From: Phoronis australis
Lineage: Eukaryota; Phoronida; Phoronidae
Length of the DNA stretch: 26,505 bases
Reading direction: 5' to 3'
Assembly: GCA_002633005.1 (NCBI GenBank)
Contig: NMRA01000303.1
Span: forward strand, 186,706 to 213,210
Part shown: positions 1-12,700 of the stretch, piece after piece
How the letters are laid out: every line of letters begins with the position of its first letter
Position numbering within the stretch: the stretch's first letter is position 1
Made by a program: the position numbers and the translations under genes
Notes under the pieces: model-generated
What the model was told of the DNA's origin: nothing
The model's database searches: none
The model's input: only the letters and a program-made list of their open reading frames with translations

Positions 1-164
1 TAGAGCCTTGAGTCACACTGCTAGAGCCTTGAGTCACACTGCTAGAGCCTTGAGTCACACTGCTAGAGCCTTGAGTCACACTGCTAGAGCCTTGAGGCAC
101 ACTGCTAGAGCCTTGAGGCACACTGCTAGAGCCTTGAGTCACACTGCTAGAGCCTTGAGTCACA
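1..164. repeat. 21-bp tandem repeat, about 8 copies, running off the left edge
   Basis: A 21-bp unit (TAGAGCCTTGAGTCACACTG plus C) is repeated head to tail almost without change. Two units carry GAGGCAC instead of GAGTCAC, and the last unit is cut short. Because 21 is divisible by three, the array stays open as a translated repeat, but nothing suggests it is coding. By position it lies in intron 6 of the minus-strand ATIC gene or beyond. The array starts outside the window, so its true length is unknown. Confidence 0.95.
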
Positions 165-257
165 GCTCTACCTCCTCGGCTCGATTTCAACTATACACTA
201 ATGAAGCATAAAAATGGTTCCAGGTGATCAATGCAGTGGGCTCACCTGAGCGGCCTG

Positions 258-359
258 CATACGTCAGGTACATTGTGTACCAGACTGCCTACATACGTCA
301 GGTACATTGTGTACCAGACTGCCTGCATACGTCAGGTACATTGTGTACCAGACTGCCTG
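258..359. repeat. 34-bp tandem repeat, 3 copies, each with a palindrome
   Basis: Three near-identical 34-bp units occupy 258-291, 292-325 and 326-359. Each contains a perfect inverted repeat, GGTACA-TTG-TGTACC, so the array can form a row of small hairpins. The only clear difference between units is CCTA versus CCTG. It lies in intron 6 of ATIC. Positions 360-520 hold nothing I recognise; the expected next ATIC exon is not there. Confidence 0.95.
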
Positions 360-524
360 CAATACGGATTTTATTGATGCAATATGCGGTGTCCCAGGCG
401 TGTTCAGGCCACAAGGCTGGGCCCATTGCATTGACCATCTGATTGTGATGCAAGACACACCACAGCATGAAGTTAAGTCTTCTAATCTGCCAGTTTCTAT
501 CAAACATACACTAGTCGAGCTTAC

Positions 525-754
525 CGTTCACTGGTAGCTGAGACTGCATCGTGTACAGCTGTGCTGGCTTCTGGTGCGGATTCATGCCATAGCGGAGAGG
601 CAGCTGGGACACCCCCTGGCAGTACTGGCCGCGAAAGTAGTCCGAGATGGTGGAGTCATACTCTGCTGTGTGGTTAAACGCCTTAACAGCGAGAATCTTT
701 CGCAGCTCGGGTGTCGTGTTCTTCTTCTCAGATGACTCGATCTGCTTGATGATC
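525..754 (-). CDS. ATIC: ATIC exon 6 (end of cyclohydrolase, start of transformylase domain)
   Basis: This 230-nt exon lies between acceptor TTTTTCAG (AG at 756-755) and donor GTAAGC (from 524). It encodes residues 156-231: a linker with ESSEKKNT, the helix [15 protein letters not shown], and [11 protein letters not shown], which contributes the AICAR-binding Arg (human Arg207, here Arg209). It ends LPVN plus G. If the next exon opens with TC, the join reads LPVNVLNG, as expected from the family. Confidence 0.97.
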
Positions 755-3700
755 CTGAAAAAGAGCAGACGTGTTGACACACTAATGCATCTTAGTACTT
801 ATCTGTTCGTTGCCATTCTCATAGGTGCCTATAGACCAACTTCACCTATTTCAAATCAAAGTTCACGTCCAGCAAATTTCCCGCATTTTATTCAGATTTG
901 CTGAAATAAAAACTACTAAAATAACAAACAATTCCTCTTCTAATTGAAAATATCAATTTCATCAAAGTTTACTTGACCAAGTCAATGGAACCTTCAACAT
1001 TATCCTGGAAGTGTGAATAGCAGTTGTTTCACCCTTTTACTGGTAACAGTTACTTTGTGCACAAACAAACACATACCATATTCACCGTAATAACAACCCA
1101 TGCTCCTATAAGCGCCCCCCCACGCGTTTTCAGACTTTGCTAAAATAAGCGCCCAGTCCATGAACGTGTATGTGTGAAAAATGCCTTACCAACAGTGATA
1201 AAATTTGACAATAACGTCTTCAATTTATCAATAATATCCGACAGTCCTGAAAAAAATCATTGTGCGCAGAATTTGTAGACCACGAGCCTTGCCGCTATGT
1301 CGGTATTTAGCCCGTGACTTCAAACTTCCGCCATGACTCAAAACAAACACAAGCTTCAGCTGATATTGCGAGGACCAATGGTCTGGCCTTTCAGAACAGA
1401 AGTAGTGTACTTGTCTACAGGATTGCTTTGTAGATATTTCCGCTTTCAACAGGAATCCAAATGTCTTTGTAGGCCTACACGTGAAAACCGCGAATCGAAG
1501 GCTAATAAAAAGATTGGCTAGTGTTAAAAGCATGTGGCCAGAAAGTGTGCGCTACATAGAACCTGTCATCAAAGACAATACTCGGGAACTATCCATTCAT
1601 GAAACGTGTAGCATAGCATCGGCAAGAAATGAATATTGGCAATAATTTTCGACAGTTTCTTAGATATAAAAAATGTTTGCGTTATGTTTAAGATGAATTG
1701 TTTGATTAACCATAATTGGTGTTTTTAAGCCAAATATCCGATAAAATGACCACTGACAGAATGCTTACACACCCTTACACCGAAAAATAACTGTCAGATA
1801 GTCATGTACGCCACATCCAGCCACACGGTGACTAATATGGCTTTACAGAGACAAATGGAGAATGTTTTTAGCACATGAGACCGGCAAGTGCTGAATGAAA
1901 CACGTTCTGGTTTAGGCCTACTGCTTGTGCAAATTTCTTTAGACACAATGCACATCTAGCTCGTTAGATTGCGTGGCTCTGGCCAAAAGACGGTATCTGG
2001 TCTGGTAAATGAACTCTGGTGACACGCACGCACTCGCTTACTCACAAACGCAGACAACTTCAAAACAAACGTCACGTGACAACAGCATGTGTGTTCGTCC
2101 AGACATTTTTCTCATGTTGCCAATCATACATGTAGATGGCACGATGTAATAGCACATATGACTTAAACCTGCCGTGATCTCGACTCCACGGGAACTTAAA
2201 AATCTTGGGGACGCTACAAGGAAAACTTAAGGAGGATTTCAGGTAATTTCTTGAGTCGAAACTGTATTTTTATTCAAGCATTCAAGTCGCCATATCGACG
2301 ATTGCGAAGCAGGCAGTCGGCGAGATTTCGCCCTGGGATTTCAGCACAATTTTCTGTAAAATGATCATAATTTAGCAGCAAAGTTTGATAGCAATGCACC
2401 GCGGTTTTGTAGAAAGTCTTTCATAGATTACAGATACGTCACAGAGCGTAAATATGATGAATCTTAGCTTCCACTTTTCCACGAAATATTCTGTCTACTC
2501 CACGCTCCACGCATTTTTGACCGCAAAATCGCACTATTTGTCGCCACGATTTTATACCAAATGCAGACGCCATTGATGAACCACGCTAGCCCAGACACAG
2601 GCGCTTGAATTTATCTGTTCCTCGATTGCCTCTGACGTCACTCACTACTAAGAAAGCAAGTTTCTTGTATATGGTTACGAGTCATCACGAAATTTGAGCG
2701 CCTGTGATCCACAATTACAATTTTTGTTCCTCCGAAACATAAAGAGCAGTTTCCGCTTTTCGAGCCGTCGGCAAAGCCCTGAGAAACCTATTTGCCGCGA
2801 TAATTTTATGGCAAATCCGATTTTTTCTGCGGAAGCATAACGAAAATACGCGGAGGGAATAAAAGAAAAAAGCGGAAATCCGCGTTTCCGCGGAAAATTC
2901 CAAGCCTTGACAAATACAAGTCGTATCACAAAACTACATATCCACAGGCATATCTAATAAGACAAAAAGAAATCGGGAGTAATTCAAGGCAGCTTACGTT
3001 TCATAGTCACTTGGATCGCAAACAACAGTCACTCGGGAATGGTTTTTAGCAGCAGCCCTCAGTAACGTCACGCCACCTGCAGGGTGAAATCCACATTAGA
3101 CAATGGCTTCATTATGACAAGTGAACGAGCACAACCATGCTTAATCTGATTCATCAACTGTTGATCAATTCAACCAGTCAAATTTAATAATTACAGAATA
3201 AGCATCTTCAATTTTGTCCTCGTTACTATAGCTACCACCTGGAGTCATAATATTCTCAATTTTGGCCATCCTTCACCCACCAATGTCAATAAACTCAATT
3301 TCTGTCCACAATGTCTTGCCTCCAAATGTCAATGTTCTTCAATTTGGTTTTCATTGTTTCACCCACAAAAGTCAACATTCTCAATTTCATTATGATAGCT
3401 CCACCCACAATGTCATTGTTTCCCTTTCTATTGCTTCAATTATCAATATCAGCACCAATCACAATATATTCAGTAAGCCATCCTAGCGTCACACACCGAC
3501 GTCGATGTACTCAACTTTGCTTCACTGTTCCACCCACCAATGCCAACATTCTCAATTCTTGTAATACTTGCTGACATTTGGTATGAAAGTAATTGCTCCC
3601 CCCACAAACGTCAACATACTCAATGTCATTCACCTTTGCTCCACCCCCAAATGTCAGTATTCACATTTTTTCTGGCAATGCACAACACAATAATGTCCAC

Positions 3701-6700
3701 ATCCTCATTGATCAAACCATGAATGTCAACTTTATTCCACCCACATCAAACTAATTTTATTCATTGCTCCAACCAACCATGTAAAAAGTCTCAACTTTTC
3801 AATCTTTACCCATCCTAAAACGTGAATATTCTCCAATTTTTTCAGCACTGCTCACCCACCAATGTGAATAATTTCGCTTTTGCTGTCATTACTCTGCACA
3901 CACCAATATCATTATTATACTCTCACTGCTCTACCCATTTATCAATGTCGACACATTCAGTATTGTCACTATAGCTCCACCCATCCACAAATACCAGTTT
4001 TCTGAATTTGCATCATCATTGCTCCACCCACCAATTTCAACATTCTTAATTTGACATTATTACTCTACCCACCAATGCAAACAGAATAAACTGCTGTTTC
4101 CATTGTCACTCATCAAACATTCTGCTTACTACTAAAACACCAAAGCCAACATTCTCAGTAAATTTCACCCACCAGCATCAACATTCTCAACACACTCCAC
4201 CCACCAATCTCAATATTCTCCATATATGTCCTTATTTGCCTACTCACCAATGTCAATATTCTCCACTGCATCCTCCACTGTCACGTCATCTCTGGAGACA
4301 GTCTTCACAAATGGATAAAGGTTACATACAACCACTCTGTAACAGCAATATCTTGTACATTAAAAGATCTGACAGGTCTTCTATAACAAGGCCTCGTTTT
4401 ATAGCAGGTCATAAATCTGACCATCACAAAGAATGCGTTCTGACTAAGGTGTGTGCAACATTTCAGTAAAAACGGCATGGTTGCAACATTAACATAATTC
4501 TGCAGATGGCTTTCATAACTTCAACTGACAAGAGATTGTATTAATTAGCCTTAAAGGAATACATTTATCACTTTTAGCACCTTTTTACATTCACAATTGG
4601 TGAACACGTCTTTGAAGGTGACATCATTTTGCTATCATCCAGACTCGAGCGCAAAAAGTTTTTTTAGTTTGCAACCATTAGGATTTCTTGTTGTGTTACT
4701 GGTTGCAAGCTTTATAAAGAATTACATTGCACTGGGACGGTGTTTCGCACATACCCAAAAGGCTCCAAGAATTATTTCCAAATATCCAGAATGGAAATTT
4801 GTCTGTTTACTCAACTTATGAATCCGTCAAAAACCTTAGCGCCAAGCCTTTTACTGAGTCGGACTAGACTCAAAACGTAAACAAGAGAATTGATGTGAGC
4901 ACAAAACGAGATATTGTATGTGACTTAATTCACAGTAAAACCGCAAATATTAGTTTACAAAAGAACAAAATTTCGAAGAAACATCATAATTTAATCACAT
5001 CAACAAAATAGCTCAATAATCCTCAACAAAGCAGGTCAAAGTCAATGACCCCCTAATTCTTTTTATTTCATGGAGAGACCAAGAACTTTCACACTGAATC
5101 AAATCAGCCATTTCTGAGACATCATGTTCCCAATTTAGATAAATTTGTACATTTTCTAAAGACCCTGCATCAACTTAAAACAAAAAAAACATCGTGCAAC
5201 AAAATTAAAATGTTTTCAAAAGGAACACGAATCATAAACTTACTTACCGTATTCGCCCTAATAACCACCCATACCCCTATAAGCACCCCCCCACGCGTTT
5301 TCAGACTTTGTTAAAATAAGCGCCCACCCCAAGAACGTGTACGTGTCAAAAAATGCCTTACCTACAGTCCTAAAATTCTAAAGTAACGTCTTTAATTTAT
5401 CAATAATATCCGACAGCCCAGAAAAAAATCATTGAACGTGGAATTTGTAGACCACGAGCCTGGCCGCTATGTCGGTATTTAGCCGTGACTATACACTTCA
5501 AACTTCCGCCTCAAAACGAACAGTCTTGTTAGGAATGTGTCACACTGGTCCTTCAGCACAGACGTAGTGTCACACTATAGTCTAGCCCTTCAGCACAGAC
5601 GTAGTGTCACACTATGGTCTGGCCCTTCAGCACAGACGTAGTGTCACACTATGGTCTAGCCCTTCAGCACAGACGTAGTGTCACACTATGGTCTAGCCCT
5701 TCAGCACAGACGTAGTGTCACACTATGGTCTAGCCCTTCAGCACAGACGTAGTGTCACACTATGGTCTAGCCCTTCAGCACAGACGTAGTGTCATACTAT
5801 GGTCCAGCCCTTCAGCACAGACGTAGTGTCACACTATGGTCTGGCCCTTCAGCACAGACGTAGTGTCACACTATGGTCTGGCCCTTCAGCACAGACGTAG
5901 TGTACTTGTCAATCAACGAGATTGTACTATAGATATTTATCACCCTCAAACAGGAATCGAAATTTCTTTGTACACGTGAAAACCGCGAACTGAAGACTGC
6001 AGATAAAAAACTTGGCCAATGACTAAAAGCACGTGGCCAGAATGCGCCCACTACATACTTGTGATCAAAGACATGAGTCGGGAACTATCTATTCATGAAA
6101 CGGGTAGCATAGCATCGCCAAGAAAGGAATACTGGCACTAGTTTCCGACAGTTTCTAATGCCATCAAAAAGTTTGAGTTATTTTTAAGAGGGATTGTTTG
6201 ATTAATCATAATTGGTGTTTTTAAGCCAAATATCTGATAAAATGATCACTGACAGTGAATGCTTACACACCCTTACACCGAAAAATAACTGTCAGATAGT
6301 CACGAACGCATCCAGCCACACGGTGACTAATGGCCTTACCGAGACAAATGTCGAACGTTTTAAGTGCATGAGACCGGCAAGTGCTGAATGAAACACGTTT
6401 TGCTTCATGCCTATGGCTTTTGCTAATTTCTTTAGATACAATGCACATCTAGCTCGTTGGTTTGCGTTTACTCTGGCAAATGTTCTCTGGTGACACGCAC
6501 GTGCTTGCTCACTCACACACGCAGACGAACTTCAAAACAAACATCATGTGACAACAACATGTGTGTTCGTCCAGAGATTTTTCTCATGTTGCCCGATCAT
6601 TGATGGCAGGATGTAGCACAGATTTGTACTTAACCTGCCCTTAATCACGACTCCACAGGAACTTAAAAATCTTAGGGACGCTATTTGGAAAAACTAAAGG

Positions 6701-9700
6701 AGGATTTCAGGTAATTTGCTCAAGTTGAAACTGTATTTTTATTCAAGCATTCAAGCTGCCACATCGACGATTGTGAGGCAGTCTGTCAGCGAGTTTCGCC
6801 TTGGGATTTCAGCACAATTTTTTGTAAAATGATCATAATTCAACAGCAAAGTTTGATAGCAATGCACCACATTTTTATAGAAAGTCTGTCATAGGTTACG
6901 GATACATCACAGAGCATAAATATGATGAATCTTAGCTAGCTTCTGATTTCACCCTTTTCGGAGTGTGGTTTTCAACCGCCTTGGGTTACAATAAGCGCCT
7001 CCCCCCGAAACAAATTTTTCTAAGCGCCCTGGGCAGTTATTAGGGCGAATACGGTAGATTGGTTTTCAGTAACCTAATATGTTAATTTTGAAACTTTGCC
7101 ACTGGTGCTTTTGTTCAGGCGACTGTTACAGAAAAACTAATTCGATGACCCTTACCTTATTCTGAATTTTTTTCAGGGACTCACATACATCATACAATGC
7201 AAAAAACTAACAACCTGACCCTGTAGACAAGCATGTTTCAATCAAAGATCTTAAAACAGCTATCCAGGGAACATAACTTTCACCTTTATCCAAACAATTT
7301 GGAACAGAATTGAATTGATGCCGTGTTGTTACCATTCACGACGGTCAACATGAACGCTGACTTGTATCTGACTTTTGCACAGCGCCCTCGTGTGAGCAAA
7401 ACTGATGGAGGTACCTAATATTAGCTTTGTTCGCTTACACTACAAGTATTTACAGTGAAATAAAAGCCCTCCTCCCAGTGCCTGCATGAAGACAGGCCCC
7501 ACTGCTTGATCACGTGACGAATGTTGTAAGCAGCCAAGTGGTTATCTACTGAAGGTGGGGGGTGGGAGGAGGGCTTTCTGTACATGAGGGGTCCTTTTTA
7601 AATATACAACCCACTTTGCTCAATATCTGGTTCATAAGTTCACGACATGAATAATGGAGATTTACGATTTTTTTCAACTGTTGTCGTGTCGGAGTTACTA
7701 CGGTGTCTGCATATTAACAGAGTCGGTAATTTCTAGACCAAATAATAAGGCCAGACACTGTGAACAGGCTGATGTCTGACGTTTGACAATACAGAGCAAC
7801 ATTCATATTGTCTTATCCCTCACCGAATGAAGTTGAACCCCAGTTTTGTCATGTCTTGTATATCAGCTTCTGTGTTTCTGGCCAGAATGCCCCCGTGTAC
7901 AGCTGGGTGGAGGGTCTTGACCCGGCCCCCCAACATCTCCGGGGCACCGGTCACATCGCTCACGTCACTGGAAAGGAAATTCAAATTCAGGTCATTTGCG
8001 CTTCTAACCTTATTGAACATAATTTTAAAAATTCTTTCTCAAGGGATTTTACCTTTTTTGAAACAAAGTGTTTTGTGTTTTGTAATGAATTTCGTGAGAA
8101 TCATCGCTTCATAATTTTTGGGTTTATCGGATACTTTTCACCAATGAAAGTATCACAAACCTACTACATTTTTTTGAGAGATCCCCCTTAAATCTGCAGT
8201 CCATTTTCAAGAAGAAATTATAATGAAACTCATACCTGACAGGTATCCCAGCATCCCGGATGGCCTTCGCAGTCCCTCCAGAAGCTATCAAGCCCAACCC
8301 AGCTTCACAGAGTTTTCTGGCAAAAGGCACAAGGCCCTGTTTATTGGAAACACTAAGCAAAGCTGAAATTTAAGCAGAAATACCACATACGTTTTTGCTT
8401 TAACAAACGTTAACACTACAATCAACACGACACTTACAGGCCACTAATCAAACTGTAGTGCTAGTGACCAGTGAACGACATAGTACCAGACAAATCCAAA
8501 GTTTTTTGTCTTGATAAAATTTTTTCTTTCTGATTATGCATGTTTAAAAAATTAACCAAAAATCAGTCAGGCTCTCCAACAACATTGATCACTGAAGCTA
8601 CATCAGGATCATACAATGTAAACAGTCAAATACGCCTGTATGAGCTAGAAAGAGGAGACCTGCGGAATTGCTAGCATAGTGAGTCAGTACTTAGGAAACA
8701 TTTTAGATTACACCACCCCTCACACTTAACTCAAACACGTGCTTATCATTAGATTTATTTTCAGTTTTGGACCAGTAACAATGCCGAAAGAGAAAAACCA
8801 ACTCAAGTTACACCTCCATTGACCTTGACCTCTTTCATATGAACTCCGGCAGGACACAAGCAAGGGTAGTAAATGTCACTGGACAATGTAAAGACCAGAA
8901 TTCTTATGGATATCAATCAGCTGCTATACAGCTTTCAAAACTGGCACAACGATAAACCAAGATCATTTGATGACCGTGAGATAACTTAAGTTAACTTATT
9001 CCATCAAAGTTTTTCAAGTATATAGTAAATTATCTCTACGGCGAATCAGAATTGACGTGATCTGAAAGAGGCAGGGCACAATGATCTGTTGCTGTGTCTA
9101 TACAGACTTGGCAGTCAGCTACCGTCTCAACTGGCTGGAGAGATGGTGAAACTCATACAGGAGCTTCATACGCTTTTTGGCCAACTATGCCTTAGTTCCC
9201 AAAATCAGTAACTTGTCATTTTTGCACTGCACACGCCAGGGGATGTCACACCACCTGCCATGTTAAAAATGGCAAGTTTTACCGATTATGGTAACTGAAC
9301 GAGGGACAGCTCAAAGAAAAAATTTGATAACGGGAGTATTTCGTAGAGTTGGAGGGAATTAAAGGATTGTTCTAAAACCCCCTTGACCCCACACCCCTTG
9401 ACCCACGACCCCCCTTGACCCATGACCTCTCGACCTACCTCCGAAGCACTGAAAACACGTCGATAATCCTTTCATCCAATAGCAGGAAAGAATGCCGATG
9501 ACGAACAGGAATTATGAACTATTTTTAGTTTAGTGGTCCAGCGCACGACAACAGCTGGCTGGGAAAGACGTGCTGTGCGGAGTCATAGAGTACACTATGT
9601 GTTCGTCCGCTGTAACAATGTCTCGCGCAACAAAACTCAAAATTCAAATTTATAACATCAAGACATGGGCTGTGCAGCACTGAAATAATTATTAGCCCCC

Positions 9701-12700
9701 AGCCTACTATGGTGAGCCGCCCATTCAAGATTATTTTTCATAAGGGGTAAAATACATTAAACGTCTTGAACGACAGTCCCATACCCGACACTGAACAATT
9801 ACAATAAAGAGACAAAATCGGCGACAATGAAGCATAATGAAATGCCCACCACTCAACTGATTATTACACTGATTTATCTCAGACAAACACTTTAACAGTC
9901 CTCGATTTTCTTACGTGAATATGCTTTTCTTTTGCGAAGCAATGATCGTCAACCTCTCTGTTCAACCACGTGACGACAGTTAGGTCTTCAAGGAAAGTTA
10001 CTCAGCGATGTAATAAGATTATGAAAAATGTAAAAAGCATAAAAATACCTCTATTGCCACAGGTGGTGGGTCGCGGGGGTTTCAGAACAATCCGGAATTA
10101 AATACATCGGCGGCCTCCTAAGGTGTGCATGCGCGCATCCGGGGGGATCAGGGGGCTCGATTTTGAGCCTCCCCCATTTGGCCGAAAGGTCTGCCTCAGA
10201 GAAACAAAAAATCCGAGAAAACAAGACAACAAGACAAAAAGTCCACTAAAGAGGTGCAGACGCACAGTGAAGTTGGTACCGTTTTTTTTTTTAATCCTTC
10301 CGCTTCCTAATTGTCAGCAAAAGGGTCAACATTGCCAGAAATTCGAGCCCCCATATTAAAGGCTGGGTGCGCGCATGCAGGTGTGAGGCATAATTCGCTG
10401 AAAAGCTTCCAGCGTAAGAAGCCCCAATGAGCTCTCACCGTCTCTACTGGGCCATTTTTTTAAAGAGGTCGATTCACAGCTATTTAGTTGTAGTTAATAT
10501 GTATACACATGTGTTAACTGTCAATAAAGATTGCTTATGAACCACATTTCTTTTTATTTCATATCCCATATTCTTCTATTATTCGTGTAAAACACGCTCC
10601 CAATTCCCCACAAAATTTCGAGAACAGAAAATTTTCAACTTCGGCTATCTTCGGAATCACGTCACGTCAGGAAGCGGACCCGATCACTGCCGAGTCTGTT
10701 CATAGGTTTGTACTGGGACTATCTGGCACAAATGGAAGCTTTCTGTTTGTTATAATGGGTTTATTATGCAACTTTTGCCAATTAATTCTCTGAAATGTGA
10801 CACATATGCACATGGTCTTGTGCGTTGCCATAAACCTTTCACAGTAGTTAGCAATGTGTCNNNNNNNNNNNNNNNNNNNNNNNNNNNNNNNNNNNNNNNN
10901 NNNNNNNNNNNNNNNNNNNNNNNNNNNNNNNNNNNNNNNNNNNNNNNNNNNNNNNNNNNNNNNNNNNNNNNNNNNNNNNNNNNNNNNNNNNNNNNNNNNN
11001 NNNNNNNNNNNNNNNNNNNNNNNNNNNNNNNNNNNNNNNNNNNNNNNNNNNNNNNNNNNNNNNNNNNNNNNNNNNNNNNNNNNNNNNNNNTAACGTCGAC
11101 ACACACTGCGGTGAAGAACACATGCACTGAAGGTCCCCTTCATTCACTATAGCAACCAGCTGAAAAATCCACAAACTTCACCCAAAGCACAAGCTGAAAA
11201 TCCGCCCACTTCACCGGAGGCATATCCCCCTTCATCAGAGGGACTGATTAGTGTTTTTTCTGTCAGTGATTTTGTGGTTGTTGAGTTCCGAGATATACGT
11301 TTCAAGCAAGATGTTCCATCAAAACTGGTATTACGGTGTTAAGCAGATAGACCAGAGTCAAAAACATACTACCGCACATTCAAAACAGCTTACCAGCCCG
11401 AAAAACACAAACCCCACCTCTAAAACAGAAACCCTGGGGATCGGACAGGACACCCCGGACCAAAACACCACTCCTGTACTTGCTTTCCAACATTGTTTAT
11501 TGCAAGAAAATAGTGCCTTTTGACTTGCATCAATTTCACATTTTGATGAAACAAAAAATCTTCCTATTTTAAATAGTTGATGTGATATGTTGTTTTAAAC
11601 AACTTAGGACTGATCTGTAGCAAAAAAAAAAAAAGTGTTCATTCTTAAATCGCGGACGTGTGTACAGTGTACTACACAGGGTGAACAATGAAAAATGGCA
11701 TGTGCTTGAGTGGTGGATGCCACAATGGTCACAGAATTTTAAGGGATTATCTACCAAAAAAGCATGTTCAGAAATTCCGATTCCAAATTTAGTGATCATT
11801 GAGGAGTTGAAGTAACTCTTCTTGAGGACAAGAACAGAAAAGTTGGTGACCACAAATTGCACAAGTTTTAAGCAACAAGTCAACATAACGTAAGTTACGT
11901 TTTATTATTGCTAATCTTTAACAAATTCAGAAAACAAATGGAAAGTACTAGAAAATGCTCAGTTTGAGGCTATTGACATTGTCTTAGAAAATTTGAAAAA
12001 TTGTCAAGGTTCCCTATTTGATCACTGGGGTTCGCGTTTTAAAAGCCGGTTTGTTTTTCGGGCTGGTTAGCTGTTTTGACTCCGGGATATTTGTTTCACG
12101 CTAGGATTCCAATTTCGATGGAACAATTGTGTCCTAGGAGCTCAAATGTTGCATAGACCATGATGGTTGAAAGAGATGGTATCATAGTCACTGTCATGAG
12201 AAAAACAGATAGTAACAAGACTGCGTTCAGTTTACCAGCACAAGACGACACCACATGGATTGACCGACCAAATAATCAAAAAACTGCCTGTTCTGCATAT
12301 CGATCATTGCTCAGAATAATTTACAAGGACAAGCAAGCGTCGCAGCCTAAACAAAATTTAATCCTAAGATTTTAGCTCAGTACGTCATGTCAGCATTTCA
12401 CGTCACTTCGTAATTATACCTGTATGAGTGTTTATGTTGGTCTTAGTTAGTTGTACCTGATTTACTCCTGTTACTAAACTCAACTTTTTCAAGGTGGTTT
12501 AAGGACTTACTTGGTATAGTTTTTGTATTTTTCTCTCAGTGACCACAATTTCATAATGAAGCTCAAAACACAGGTGCACACAAACAAGCAAAGTAAATTT
12601 TAAGACTCCATCTATCAAAAACACTAAAATAGTTTACCCACAACCCTTACATACACTTAATGGGATTTTATTAGCTTTGTTTTCATTAAAATTGCATTCT

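Noticed and set aside
8-211. Open frame with a repeated SHTARAL peptide
   Set aside because: It is only the translation of a 21-bp tandem repeat whose period is a multiple of three. There is no start context or conserved flank.
1-359. CRISPR-like array
   Set aside because: The repeats are directly contiguous without unique spacers and the genome is eukaryotic.
360-520. Possible ATIC exon 7
   Set aside because: No translation on the minus strand resembles the expected VLNGxPG-INLxDAL segment, so the next exon must lie beyond the left edge.
3262-3722. Overlapping plus-strand frames of 60-87 codons
   Set aside because: They lie on the intron 4 splice-donor minisatellite, opposite to the transcribed gene, and reflect repeat composition.
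4236-4469. Plus-strand frame of 77 codons
   Set aside because: It is the antisense shadow of ATIC exon 4 (4248-4336).
7808-8191. Plus-strand frame of 127 codons
   Set aside because: It runs antisense over ATIC exon 3 and intron 2. The minus-strand reading gives the conserved PurH segment.
10700-11174. Several open frames of 79-147 codons on both strands
   Set aside because: They exist only because the 230-N assembly gap contains no stop codons.
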